Below, piece by piece: positions 1 to 7,941 of a stretch of DNA of 64,000 nucleotides (its first letter is position 1; each line of letters opens with the position of its first letter). Below the pieces are notes generated by a model that had not been told where the DNA came from, did not search any database, and worked only from the letters and a program-made list of their open reading frames with translations. Origin of the DNA: Rathayibacter sp. SD072. GTDB lineage: Bacteria > Actinomycetota > Actinomycetes > Actinomycetales > Microbacteriaceae. The stretch is taken from positions 1-64,000 of the forward strand of contig NZ_JADILJ010000014.1 of the NCBI RefSeq assembly GCF_017355185.1. Reading direction: 5' to 3'. Both the position numbers and the translations under genes were made by a program.

Positions 1-1515
1 CTCGTCCTCGACGGTGCCGTTGACGATCCAGGCCGCGAACTTCTCCTTCACCAGCGTGTTGATGTCGGTGAGCGCGTAGGAGACGCGGTCGAGCTCGTCG
101 TTCGAGAGCAGCACCGGCGGGTAGGCGTCGTTCGCCTTGAACGGGAGGTAGTACTCGTTCACGAGGTCCTGGCGCTCCTTCGCGCGCGGCTCGGGAGCCA
201 CGACCGTCGCGAAGTCCTCCTCGGTGGTGATCTTCGGGCCGCCGGGGGCGACCTTCTGGCGGCGCTCGCCCTCGGCCTCTCCGGGCGCGGCGGGGATCTG
301 CACGAGCATCCCGGAGGCGTCCTTCTCGAGCGTCGTGCCGATCGGGCCCCAGCTGGTCTGGGCGCTCATCTCGGGGTCGAAGAGGCGATCGGCCCAGCGC
401 ATGGTGGCGGCGGGGTACTCGTTGGAGCGGGTGATGGCCATCGCCCCGCGGTTGATCTCCTGGTTGCTGGTGACGCTGGCGCGCTTCTCGCCGTCGACGC
501 CCTCGAGCACTCCGAGCACGGCGTAGTCGCCGAGGCGGTCCTCGCCGATCATCTCCTTCGCCTCCCACCAGAAGAACGAGCCGAGGATCTCGGTGTCGGC
601 CTTGCCCTTCGAGAGGTACGCGACGTCGTCCTGCGAGAACGACTCCGGGTCGATCAGGCCGTCGGCGTACCAGTCGGCGAGGGCCTCGACGCCCTGCTTG
701 TAGCCGTCGGTGTCGGCGGTGAACCGCACCTCGCCGTCGACGACGATGCGGTGGTCGTTGTTCTCGGGTTGTCCGCCGAGCGCCGCGATCAGGTCGTGGG
801 GGTTGGCGCAGAAGGAGTCGGTGCGGAACGACAGCGGCAGCTCGTCGGCCTTTCCGTTCCCGTTCGGGTCCTGCGTCTTGAACGACTCGAGGGCCGCGCG
901 GTACTCCTCGATCGTGGTCGGCATCGGGATGCCGAGCTTCTCGAGCCAGGCCGTGTTGATGAAGAGGAAGTTCGGGTACTGCAGGATCCCGAGCTCCTCG
1001 ACCGAGGGCAGCGTGTAGATGTGCCCGTCCGAGGCGGTCAGTGCCGCGCGGATGTCGGGCCGCTCGTCGAGGATCCCCGAGAGCGTCGGCGCGTGCTCCT
1101 CGATCAGGTCCTCGAGCGGCAGGAGGGTGCCGTTCTCGCCGTACTGCACGATCTCGGCGTCGGTGAGACCGGAGTTGAAGAGCACGTTCGGCACGTCGTC
1201 GCTGGCGAGGAGGAGGTTCTTCTTCTCGGCGTAGACCTGCTCGGGCAGGTTCTTCCACTCGATCGCGATGTTGGTGTCCGCCTCCCACTGCTGCACGAGC
1301 TGCATGGTCGAGTACTCGGGGGCGAGCGCCGACTTCGTGCCGCCGAAGGTCAGCGACAGCTTCTCGTCGACGATCGGCAGGCCGGTCTCGTGGAAGCCGG
1401 CCTCGGCGGAGCGGTCCTCGACCGGGTCGGAGCCGCCGCCGCCCGTGCAGCCGGCGAGCAGGAGGCTCCCGGACAGGCCGAGGGCGGTGAGGGTGAGGAA
1501 ACTGCGGTGTCTCAT
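1..1515 (-). CDS. Sugar ABC transporter substrate-binding lipoprotein (LipO/YtcQ-like), 3' end cut off
   Basis: Extracellular binding lipoprotein of a CUT1-type carbohydrate importer; the C-terminus lies beyond the left edge. The ATG at 1515 is preceded by a purine-rich AGAGAG stretch. The product opens with a basic signal segment and a lipobox ending at Cys23 (LLLAGC), followed by a Gly/Ser/Asp-rich linker. The mature part has the fold-typical stretch with a Trp-rich ligand region and 'EYYLPFKAND' near the visible end, as in LipO/YtcQ proteins paired with YtcP/LplB permeases. It is the last visible gene of the operon LacI-permease-permease-binding protein, 102 nt after the second permease. 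The substrate is unknown; YtcQ/LipO relatives often serve oligosaccharides from plant polymers. Confidence 0.9.
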   Translation of the reverse strand, partial: MRHRSFLTLTALGLSGSLLLAGCTGGGGSDPVEDRSAEAGFHETGLPIVDEKLSLTFGGTKSALAPEYSTMQLVQQWEADTNIAIEWKNLPEQVYAEKKNLLLASDDVPNVLFNSGLTDAEIVQYGENGTLLPLEDLIEEHAPTLSGILDERPDIRAALTASDGHIYTLPSVEELGILQYPNFLFINTAWLEKLGIPMPTTIEEYRAALESFKTQDPNGNGKADELPLSFRTDSFCANPHDLIAALGGQPENNDHRIVVDGEVRFTADTDGYKQGVEALADWYADGLIDPESFSQDDVAYLSKGKADTEILGSFFWWEAKEMIGEDRLGDYAVLGVLEGVDGEKRASVTSNQEINRGAMAITRSNEYPAATMRWADRLFDPEMSAQTSWGPIGTTLEKDASGMLVQIPAAPGEAEGERRQKVAPGGPKITTEEDFATVVAPEPRAKERQDLVNEYYLPFKANDAYPPVLLSNDELDRVSYALTDINTLVKEKFAAWIVNGTVEDE

Positions 1516-1617
1516 CGGTGTGATCTCTCTCGTGTGAGGGTGCGACGGGGTCGCGGGAGGGTGCTGCGGGGCAGCAGGAGGGAACGGCGGAGCCGCGGGT
1601 GGTGCAGGAGGGAGGGG

Positions 1618-2580
1618 TCAGCTCTTCACGGCGCCGAGGAGGGCGCCCTTGGTGAAGTGCTTCTGCATGAAGGGCAGCACGATCAGGAGGGGGATCGTCG
1701 AGACGACGATCATTCCGTACTTGATCAGCTCGCCCAGGCGCTGCGCCGCGGCGTAGGAGTCCATCGCTCCGGAGCCGCCGGCGGACGTGACCTCGGACTG
1801 GATGAGCACGTTGCGCAGCACCAGCTGGAGCGGGTACTTGCTCTCGTCGTCGAGGTAGATGAGGGCGTCGAAGAAGGCGTTCCAGTTGGCCACGAGGTGG
1901 ATCATGATCATCAGGAAGATCAGCGGCTTCGACAGCGGCAGGACGATGCTGAAGAAGAAGCGGAAGTCGCTGGCGCCGTCCATCTGCGCCGCGTCCCGGA
2001 GCTCCCCGGGCACGTTGTTCTCGAAGAACGAGCGGGCGATGATCAGGTTCCAGACGCCGACCGCTCCGGGCAGCACCACCGCCCAGATGCTGTCGAGCAG
2101 TCCCAGATCGCGCACCACGAGGTAGCGGGCGATGAGGCCCCCGTCGATGAACATCGTCACGATGAACAGCAGGAGGAAGAAGGTCCTCCCGTAGAGGTCC
2201 TTCCGCGACAGCGCGTACGCGGCGCAGAGGATCGTCGCGACGCTGATGGCGGTGCCGACGACCGTGTAGAGGACCGAGTTGCCGAAGCCCTGCCAGATCG
2301 CCCCGTCCGAGAAGATCCGCGCGTAGCCCTCGAGCGTGAAGCCCTCCGGCCAGAGCCAGACGTTGCCGTTGAGGATCTGCGACGGCTCGCTGAACGAGGC
2401 GATGACGATGAAGTACATCGGGTAGACGATCGCGACGATCGCCAGCAGCAGCACCGTGATGGCGACGGTGGTGAAGACGGGGTCCGCGATACGTCCGCGG
2501 GTCGGAGGGGCGGGCTGCCTGCGCGAGGACGGTGCAGTCCGTGGGCGGACGGCGGGCTCGGGGCGGAGGGTCTGGGTCAT
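1618..2580 (-). CDS. Carbohydrate ABC transporter permease (LplC/YtcP type)
   Basis: Inner-membrane permease of 320 residues, the usual length for the MalG-like subunit. After a Pro/Arg-rich N-terminus it has about six hydrophobic segments. The EAA-type loop that contacts the ATPase is visible as 'LRDAAQMDGASDFRFFFSIVLPLSKP' (about residues 195-220, quoted in part), with the conserved G and A. The start lies 7 nt after the stop of the upstream permease, so translation is probably coupled. It forms the transmembrane channel together with the preceding gene. No ATPase gene is present in the operon; CUT1 systems commonly share a distant MsmK-like ATPase. Confidence 0.93.
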   Translation of the reverse strand: MTQTLRPEPAVRPRTAPSSRRQPAPPTRGRIADPVFTTVAITVLLLAIVAIVYPMYFIVIASFSEPSQILNGNVWLWPEGFTLEGYARIFSDGAIWQGFGNSVLYTVVGTAISVATILCAAYALSRKDLYGRTFFLLLFIVTMFIDGGLIARYLVVRDLGLLDSIWAVVLPGAVGVWNLIIARSFFENNVPGELRDAAQMDGASDFRFFFSIVLPLSKPLIFLMIMIHLVANWNAFFDALIYLDDESKYPLQLVLRNVLIQSEVTSAGGSGAMDSYAAAQRLGELIKYGMIVVSTIPLLIVLPFMQKHFTKGALLGAVKS

Positions 2581-2587
2581 GTCGTCG

Positions 2588-3559
2588 TCACCACAGGCTC
2601 GATTGGCCCGCCCGGCGGGCGACCTGGTTGAAGGTCGCCAGGAGGACGAGGTTGATCAGGGAGTTGAACAGGCCGATCGCGGCCGAGTAGCTGAACTGCG
2701 CTTGCTGCAGGCCCGCCTTGTAGACGTAGGTCTGGATGACCTCGGAGGTCGGCAGGTTGAGGTCGGTCTGCATGAGCAGCACCTTCTCGAAGCCGAGGTT
2801 GAAGAGGTTGCCGATGGCGAGGATGAACAGGATCGTGATCACCGGCAGGATCCCGGGGATGTCGATGTGCCGGATCCGCTGCCACTTGCTCGCTCCGTCG
2901 ACGCGGGCGGCCTCGTGGAGCGCCGGATCGATCGCGGTGAGCGCGGCGAGGTAGACGATCATCGAGAAGCCGGCGTTCTGCCAGATGTCGGAGCCGATGT
3001 AGAGCGGACGGAACCACTCCGGTGACCCCATGAAGAACACCGGCTCGCCACCGAGCGCCACGATCGCGCTGTTCACGATGCCGGAGCGCGGCGAGAACAG
3101 CAGGTGGATCATCCCGACCACGACCACGACCGAGATGAACGACGGCGAGTAGAGCACGGTCTGCGTGAACTTCTTGAACCGCTCGCTCTGCAGCTGGTTC
3201 ACGATCAGCGCCAGCACGATCGGCACCGGGAACGCGATCAGCAGGCCGAGCGCGTTCACCGTGAGGGTGTTCTCGATGAGCCGCCCGAACTGGAACGACG
3301 TCACGAAGCGCGTGAAGTTGTCCAGGCCCACCCACGGGCTGCCCGAGAAGCCCAGCGACGGGTTGTAGTCGCGGAAGGCGATCTGCGCGCCGTACATCGG
3401 CCAGTACTTGAAGAGCAGCACGAAGACGACGGCGGGAGCCAGTAGTACGTATAACTGCCAGGACCGCAGGGCTCGTCGGAGATGCGAGCCGAGGCGCTGC
3501 CTCGGACTCAGGAGGCGCCGGGGTCGGGCGACCCGGGCGGGGGACTGCGTTGCCGTCAT
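2588..3559 (-). CDS. Carbohydrate ABC transporter permease (LplB/UgpA type)
   Basis: Inner-membrane permease of 323 residues with six predicted membrane segments and the EAA loop 'LHEAARVDGASKWQRIRHI' in the C-terminal half. I chose the ATG at 3559 over an in-frame start at 3607. It overlaps the TGA of the LacI gene as ATGA and has AAGGTG upstream. Residues 36-39 are encoded by TTA TAC GTA CTA, a cluster of codons that is very rare at this G+C content. The same bases resemble the operator in front of the operon (see 3442-3455). It pairs with the permease at 1618-2580. Confidence 0.93.
   Translation of the reverse strand: MTATQSPARVARPRRLLSPRQRLGSHLRRALRSWQLYVLLAPAVVFVLLFKYWPMYGAQIAFRDYNPSLGFSGSPWVGLDNFTRFVTSFQFGRLIENTLTVNALGLLIAFPVPIVLALIVNQLQSERFKKFTQTVLYSPSFISVVVVVGMIHLLFSPRSGIVNSAIVALGGEPVFFMGSPEWFRPLYIGSDIWQNAGFSMIVYLAALTAIDPALHEAARVDGASKWQRIRHIDIPGILPVITILFILAIGNLFNLGFEKVLLMQTDLNLPTSEVIQTYVYKAGLQQAQFSYSAAIGLFNSLINLVLLATFNQVARRAGQSSLW
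3442..3455. promoter_or_regulatory. Candidate second LacI operator inside the permease gene
   Basis: The + strand reads GTAGTACGTATAAC. It matches 11 of 14 positions of the palindromic site GTTATTCGTATAAC in front of the operon and keeps the central CG typical of LacI-family sites. It lies inside codons 36-40 of the permease and forces the rare codons TTA, GTA and CTA, which argues for selection on DNA sequence. It lies about 1.17 kb from the promoter operator, a distance compatible with looping or a transcription roadblock. This is an inference from sequence only. Confidence 0.45.
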
Positions 3560-4587
3560 GCGCGCACCTTTGCACTCGCCACCGATCCGCGGAGGACCGG
3601 TGAGCATTCGAGGGGATGGGGTCGGGGCTCTTCGCGGTTCTCCGCGAGGAGGAGGGAGACGGCCTCCCGGGCCATGCGCTCGTAGGGCAGCGCCATGGTC
3701 GTCAGGCCGGGGTCGAGGTAGGGGGCGACCGTGTCCTGGTCGTCGAAGCCGACGATCGAGACGTCGTGGGGCACCCGCAGTCCGCGGGCCTCGAGGGTGC
3801 GGTAGGCGCCCCAGGCCGTCCGGTCGTTGCCGCAGAAGATCGCGGTGGGGGCGTCGTGCTCGTCGAGCAGCTCGGCGGTGAGCGCGAGCCCGTCCTCGAC
3901 GACGCCCGTTCCGTACCGGACGAGCCGGGGGTCGGCGGGGAGTCCGGCGTCCTCGAGCGCGCGACGGTAGCCCTCGCGTCGGCCGATTCCGGCGGGGAGC
4001 GTGCTCTCGGGCGGCTGGATGTCGATGTAGCCGATCCGCTCGTGACCCGCCTCGATCAGCTGCCGGGTGGCGACGTAGCCGCCGTCCACCTCGTCCGGGA
4101 ACACGCTCGAGAAGCGACCGCCCAGCGACTGCGCGTTGGCGACGACCGTCGGGACGCCGGCGAGGGCCTCGGGGACCTCCAGGACCTGGTGGTACATCGA
4201 GGCGTAGATGACGCCGAGGACCCGGTACGACAGCATCATGTCGATCGCGGACGCCTCGAGCGCCTGCTCCCCGAAGGTGTCGACGCTGAGGATGATGTGC
4301 CCGCTCTCCCAGGCCTGCATCTGCGCGCCCTTGAGCAGGCGCCCGGCGAACGGCGAGCTGGCGACCTCGTCCGAGACGAAGCCGACGATGCCGGACTGCC
4401 CGCTGCGCAGGGACTTCGCGAAGGCGTTCGTACGGTAGTCGAGGGCGGCGACCGCCTCCATCACCCGGGTGCGGGTGGCCTCGGTCACACGGTTGCCGGG
4501 AGCGTTGTTGAGCACGAGGGACACGGTCGCCTGCGACACGCCGGCCCGTTCCGCCACCTGCCGCATCGTCGCCGTGCGTCGAGCCAT
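3556..4587 (-). CDS. LacI-family transcriptional repressor of the sugar operon
   Basis: DNA-binding repressor of 343 residues. The N-terminal helix-turn-helix reads 'MRQVAERAGVSQATVSLVLN' (about residues 8-27), followed by the hinge and a periplasmic-binding-protein-like sugar-sensing domain ('IVGFDDQDTVAPYLDPGLTT'). The ATG at 4587 is preferred because GGAGG lies 5 nt upstream. The in-frame GTG at 4593 lies inside that ribosome-binding site. It is the first gene of the operon, ahead of the two permeases and the binding protein, and overlaps the first permease by ATGA. It therefore likely controls its own transcription through the operator at 4609-4622. Confidence 0.93.
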   Translation of the reverse strand: MARRTATMRQVAERAGVSQATVSLVLNNAPGNRVTEATRTRVMEAVAALDYRTNAFAKSLRSGQSGIVGFVSDEVASSPFAGRLLKGAQMQAWESGHIILSVDTFGEQALEASAIDMMLSYRVLGVIYASMYHQVLEVPEALAGVPTVVANAQSLGGRFSSVFPDEVDGGYVATRQLIEAGHERIGYIDIQPPESTLPAGIGRREGYRRALEDAGLPADPRLVRYGTGVVEDGLALTAELLDEHDAPTAIFCGNDRTAWGAYRTLEARGLRVPHDVSIVGFDDQDTVAPYLDPGLTTMALPYERMAREAVSLLLAENREEPRPHPLECSPVLRGSVASAKVRA

Positions 4588-4608
4588 GTCCACCTCCTCG
4601 TGGTCCCC

Positions 4609-4654
4609 GTTATTCGTATAACTGGACGGTACACACGACTCCGGCAGTCGTCAA
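4609..4654 (-). promoter_or_regulatory. Promoter and LacI operator of the first sugar operon
   Basis: On the minus strand TTGACG (4654-4649) and TACCGT (4631-4626) are separated by exactly 17 nt and form a strong vegetative promoter. Immediately downstream is the 14-bp near-palindrome 4609-4622, GTTATnCGnATAAC, with the central CG step that LacI repressors recognise. A repressor bound there would cover the transcription start. The ribosome-binding site and ATG of the LacI gene follow within 25 nt. Confidence 0.75.
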
Positions 4655-4773
4655 GAACGGAGTTGCGGCGAGATTCTCCGAGACCGCGGCTACCCTTCAG
4701 GCACGGTGCCGACCGCCGTGCGCGTCCCGCCGACATCGTCCGCACGAGCCGTCCGGTCCGGGAGGAGCGACCC

Positions 4774-5346
4774 ATGGGCGAGCGAGCGAGCGGGATCCTG
4801 CTGCGCGGCGGCGTCCTGCTCTCCGTCGCCGTCGTGGTGCTCGGGATCCTCGTCTTCGCCGCTCGCTTCGAACCCTGGTCGATCCTCACGACGAACGGGG
4901 CGCTCGGTGGGGTCACGCTCGTGCTGGGCAGCTGGGTGCCGACCTGGCTGCAGATCGAGCTGGCCCTCACGGGAGCCGCGGTCCTCGCCACCCTCGTCGG
5001 CTTCTTCCTGCTGCCCGAGGAGGCTCCGCCGCCCGAGCAGGAGCCGAGGTCGTTCCTCGCCGGGGCGGTGGGGTTCGTCCTCCGCGTCCTCGGGTTCCTC
5101 GCGCTGGTGATCGCGGTGCCGCTGACGCTCCTCGTGACCCTGCTCCAGTCCGACTCGTACCGGGTGCTGCCCGGCTCCGACTCGGCGGGCTGCCGGTACG
5201 TCGAGCGCGACTTCGCGGGATACGGCACGGACGTGGGCGCGGTGCCGCCGGGGTCGCTGGTCGTGGAGTGGCCGCCGTACACCTCCGGGTGCACGGGCGT
5301 CCCGGACGACGGAGTCGCCGGGGTCCGGGGCTCTGCGCCCGGCTGA
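4774..5346 (+). CDS. Small membrane protein of unknown function
   Basis: Protein of 190 residues starting at an ATG with GGAGGAG 6 nt upstream. There are three clear hydrophobic segments: about 7-30, about 58-78 (which ends at LLPEEAPPPEQEP) and about 90-115. A soluble C-terminal part with two cysteines (AGCRYVERD and TSGCTG) follows. The pattern suggests an integral membrane protein with a C-terminal domain outside the membrane and a possible disulphide. I do not recognise a family. It is divergent from the LacI operon and convergent with the DUF998 gene. Confidence 0.8.
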   Translation: MGERASGILLRGGVLLSVAVVVLGILVFAARFEPWSILTTNGALGGVTLVLGSWVPTWLQIELALTGAAVLATLVGFFLLPEEAPPPEQEPRSFLAGAVGFVLRVLGFLALVIAVPLTLLVTLLQSDSYRVLPGSDSAGCRYVERDFAGYGTDVGAVPPGSLVVEWPPYTSGCTGVPDDGVAGVRGSAPG

Positions 5347-5379
5347 GGGGCCGGTCCGCGTCCACTCGTGGAATCTGTG

Positions 5380-5530
5380 CCAGGTGAGTGGACGCCATCC
5401 GGGGTCCAGGTGGTGCCGAGGGCCTGTTCCCCGTCGTCTCGTGAAGCCGGGTGCCGTGAGTCGACGCGGCCCCGGGGCCTGCGAGGAGCCGGGACCCCGT
5501 TCCGCGTCCACTCGCCCGTCCGCTCCCGAC
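5380..5530. repeat. 73-bp-period intergenic repeat, family 1 (about 2 degenerate units)
   Basis: Two degenerate units are aligned at their GACGC-N2-CCGGGG cores near 5391 and 5463, 72 bp apart. Each contains the pair 'GAGTGGACG' and 'CGCGTCCACTC' and a 'CCCCGTTCCGCGTC' segment. The same unit recurs at 16921-17240, 21985-22110 and 29910-30125. The repeat fills the gap between two convergent genes (5346 and 5566). Confidence 0.7.
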
Positions 5531-5565
5531 CCCGCCGGAGCAGCGCGCCCGCCCTTGTCGTCGCC

Positions 5566-6201
5566 TCAGCGGGCGCGCCGCAGCAGGCCGACGCCCGTCA
5601 CGACCTGCCACGCCGTGATCGCGTAGACGGCGATCCGCTCCCAGACCCCGTCGGGCAGGAGGTCGATGCTCGCCGAGCCGGAGTCGACCCGGAGCAGGAC
5701 GAGCCCCGCGAGCCCGAGGACGCCGAGCGCGATGCTCGTGACGGCGTACCGCGGCGCGCTCCGTCGGGCCGTGACGCCCGCGAGGATCGACGCGGCGTTG
5801 CCACCGATGATCGCGAGCGCGGCGCCGAGGACGTGCAGCCCGCCGATCCCGCTCGCGGCGCTCGCCGCGCTCCCGTGCACCACGCCGATCAGAGCGCTGC
5901 CCACGGCGAAGGCGACCGCCGCACCGAGGAATGCGGGGCGGGCACGGCCGGGGAGCGCGGCGAGCATCGCGGCGGCGAGGTAGAGCAGGCCCTGCAGCAC
6001 GAAGGCCGCGTTCATCACGACGCTCAGCGGCGAGTCGATCGTGCGGCCCTGGTAGACCTCCACGTCCGGTACCCCGAGGTCGCTGATGTAGTTCGCCGCA
6101 TAGCTGTAGCCGGGGAACGCGGCCGCGGCGATCGCCTCGCCGCCGACGTAGACGGTCGCGCCGAGGAGGAACAGGACGCCGGCCGCGCGCCGAGGAGTCA
6201 C
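5566..6201 (-). CDS. DUF998 family membrane protein
   Basis: Integral membrane protein of 211 residues with about six hydrophobic segments. The conserved 'YSYAANYISDLGVP' stretch (about residues 31-44) and the later 'HVLGAALAIIGGN' are characteristic of DUF998. Its biochemical role is unknown. The start is a GTG at 6201 that overlaps the TGA of the upstream hydrolase (GTGA), so the two genes are likely translated together. Confidence 0.88.
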   Translation of the reverse strand: MTPRRAAGVLFLLGATVYVGGEAIAAAAFPGYSYAANYISDLGVPDVEVYQGRTIDSPLSVVMNAAFVLQGLLYLAAAMLAALPGRARPAFLGAAVAFAVGSALIGVVHGSAASAASGIGGLHVLGAALAIIGGNAASILAGVTARRSAPRYAVTSIALGVLGLAGLVLLRVDSGSASIDLLPDGVWERIAVYAITAWQVVTGVGLLRRAR

Positions 6202-6926
6202 AGCAGGTCCCGCAGCGCCTCGAAGGTGCGGTCGGGGTCCTCGAGGTGCAGGTCGTGGTGCAGTCCGGGGAGGCGACGGACGCTCCAGCCGAGCCGCTCC
6301 AGCGCGGCGACGAGGGCGTCCGAGATCACCGAGGGCGACTCGTCCGACAGCACGAGAGTGGACGGCACCGCCGGCGCTGCGGCGGCCAGCGGATGGAAGG
6401 CGACGTCTCGGAACACCCCGACCGCCATCCTCCGATCGAACTGCGCCCCGGCCTGCTCGACGAGGGCCCGGGCGTCCGTGCCGAGGGGAGTCGGCGCCCC
6501 GCTGCGGCGCGCTCGGAGCACCTGCGCCACTCCGAGGCTCAGCAGCGGCACGAGCCAGAACAGTCGCCCGGCGAGGCCGGTGGTCGGCAGCGCGAGCTGG
6601 AATCCGGGGTCGAGGTAGACGGCGCGGGCCGGAGCCAGGCGCTCGACGGCGCGGACGAGGACCGGCCCGCCGAGCGAGTGCCCGACGATGCAGTGGAGCC
6701 CGGCGGGGAGGCTCTCGACCAGATCGTCGGCCATCGACTCGAGCCCGTACGACGCGGCGCGGTCGCTAGCGCCGTGCCCGCGAAGGTCGACCGTGGTGAC
6801 CGTGCACCGGCCGTCCGCGAGCATCCGGTCGATCAGCGGCTGCCACGTCGCTCCGCTCGCGCCGAGCCCGTGCACGAGCCCCACCGTGATCGGCCCGGAG
6901 CCGGACGTCCTCGTCGTCAACCGCAT
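6198..6926 (-). CDS. Alpha/beta-fold hydrolase
   Basis: Predicted cytoplasmic hydrolase of 242 residues. The oxyanion strand 'VHGLGASGATW' (18-28) and the nucleophile elbow 'GHSLGG' with Ser84 are clear. An acidic residue in the 'LSDESPS' region and a histidine in 'GLHHDLH' near the C-terminus can complete the triad. A helical cap ('RLFWLVPLLSLGV') interrupts the fold. The ATG at 6926 has GGAGGATG upstream; the longer open frame to 7328 has atypical composition and no ribosome-binding site. The substrate cannot be predicted; relatives include esterases and haloperoxidase-like enzymes. Confidence 0.88.
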   Translation of the reverse strand: MRLTTRTSGSGPITVGLVHGLGASGATWQPLIDRMLADGRCTVTTVDLRGHGASDRAASYGLESMADDLVESLPAGLHCIVGHSLGGPVLVRAVERLAPARAVYLDPGFQLALPTTGLAGRLFWLVPLLSLGVAQVLRARRSGAPTPLGTDARALVEQAGAQFDRRMAVGVFRDVAFHPLAAAAPAVPSTLVLSDESPSVISDALVAALERLGWSVRRLPGLHHDLHLEDPDRTFEALRDLL

Positions 6927-7033
6927 GGGCTCATCCTCCTCCGTCCCCGCGGGAGTGGAGCGCGAGGGGACCAGCCTCAGTGCGACCCGGCGGTGAGGTC
7001 GTGCACCTCCTCGCCCGGCACCTGCGGGGCCGA

Positions 7034-7064
7034 GAGGCGGCGGAGAGCCGGCCTCCGCCGCCTC
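7034..7064 (-). terminator. Hairpin terminator after the azoreductase gene
   Basis: A perfect 12-bp stem (GAGGCGGCGGAG with CTCCGCCGCCTC) and a 7-nt loop lie 60 nt downstream of the azoreductase stop on the minus strand. There is no U-tract, as is common in high-G+C actinobacteria. Confidence 0.55.
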
Positions 7065-7123
7065 GTGCGACCGTCCCGCGCGCTGGATCCCGACGGCGCC
7101 GCGCGCGAGCAGGGCGCCGCGGC

Positions 7124-7774
7124 TCAGGCGGCCCGTCGAGCCGCGAGAGTGCGGCCGTGGTGCCCCGCACGCTCCTCGGCGACGGCTCGGAGCTCCTCCG
7201 CGATGTCCGTGAACCGGTCCAGGCTCGGATTCACTCCGACGAGGGTGAACTCGCGGGTGACGACCTCGAGGTCGAGCTCCCAGACGTCCTCGAGGATCCG
7301 GCGCATCCATCCGGTCGCGTGATCCCATCCCTCGCGGGGAGTCCCGGCGGCGTAGTTGCCGCCCTGCACGGTGACGAGCACGGCCGGCCTGCCGGCGATC
7401 GAGGGGGTCTGCCCGGGAGCCATGCGCGGGTCGGTGAGCACGAGGTCGACGTACGTCTTGAAGTGCTGCGAGACGCCGAAGTTGTACAGCGGCACCGCGA
7501 AGAGGAGCGCCTCGGCTCCCTCCAGCTCATCGGTCAGTGCGGCAGCCAGCGCTGCAGCCTCGTTCTGCGCGGAGCTCCGGGACTCGGGAGGCGTCATCGA
7601 TCCCGCCACCGCGTCGGCCCACGAGGTCGACGGGAGGGGGTCGGAGCCGAGGTGGCGACGGACGATCGCGGCATCGGGGTGCGCGGCTCGCCATTCGCTC
7701 TCGACGATGTCTCCGAGAGCGCGGCTCGTCGATCCCTCGATGCGGATGCTGGCGTCCAGACGGAACAGGGACAT
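7124..7774 (-). CDS. azoR: FMN-dependent NADH:quinone oxidoreductase / azoreductase
   Basis: Flavodoxin-like enzyme of 216 residues that would reduce quinones or azo compounds with NAD(P)H in two-electron steps, avoiding radical semiquinones. Family marks are the N-terminal 'LDASIRIEGSTSR' phosphate-binding loop (7-19), the FMN motif 'PLYNFGVSQHFKTYVD' (95-110) and 'TVQGGNYAAG'. It is divergently transcribed from an HxlR-type regulator, an arrangement known from quinone-sensing YodB/AzoR1 of Bacillus. The shared 167-nt gap holds the candidate operator 7860-7874. Confidence 0.88.
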   Translation of the reverse strand: MSLFRLDASIRIEGSTSRALGDIVESEWRAAHPDAAIVRRHLGSDPLPSTSWADAVAGSMTPPESRSSAQNEAAALAAALTDELEGAEALLFAVPLYNFGVSQHFKTYVDLVLTDPRMAPGQTPSIAGRPAVLVTVQGGNYAAGTPREGWDHATGWMRRILEDVWELDLEVVTREFTLVGVNPSLDRFTDIAEELRAVAEERAGHHGRTLAARRAA

Positions 7775-7859
7775 TCTTCTCCTTCGCAGAACTCCGCTCG
7801 TGCGATCCGAGCGTGTCCGGGCTGTCTCCCTGCCGGTGGCAGGGCGGTGAACCGCTGTG

Positions 7860-7874
7860 GTTACCGTCAGTAAC
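7860..7874. promoter_or_regulatory. Candidate HxlR operator between azoR and the regulator
   Basis: GTTACCGTCAGTAAC is an inverted repeat with perfect 5-bp arms (GTTAC/GTAAC) and a 5-nt centre. A further GTTACC half-site lies downstream at 7893-7898. It sits between the two divergent genes, as HxlR/DUF24 operators do. Confidence 0.5.
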
Positions 7875-7941
7875 TGTGTACGCTCTGATCCCGTTACCGC
7901 AATCGAGCCCCTGTTACCCCGCGGTGACCGAAGGAGGAGCG

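Noticed and set aside
751-2631. Long open frame (626 codons) on the + strand opposite the binding-protein and permease genes
   Set aside because: It is the antisense shadow of two clear minus-strand genes, is extremely rich in Arg, Glu, Asp and Val, and has no recognisable domain.
3616-4773. N-terminal part of the + strand frame that ends at 5346
   Set aside because: It is antisense to the LacI gene. The genuine start of the membrane protein is the ATG at 4774 with GGAGGAG.
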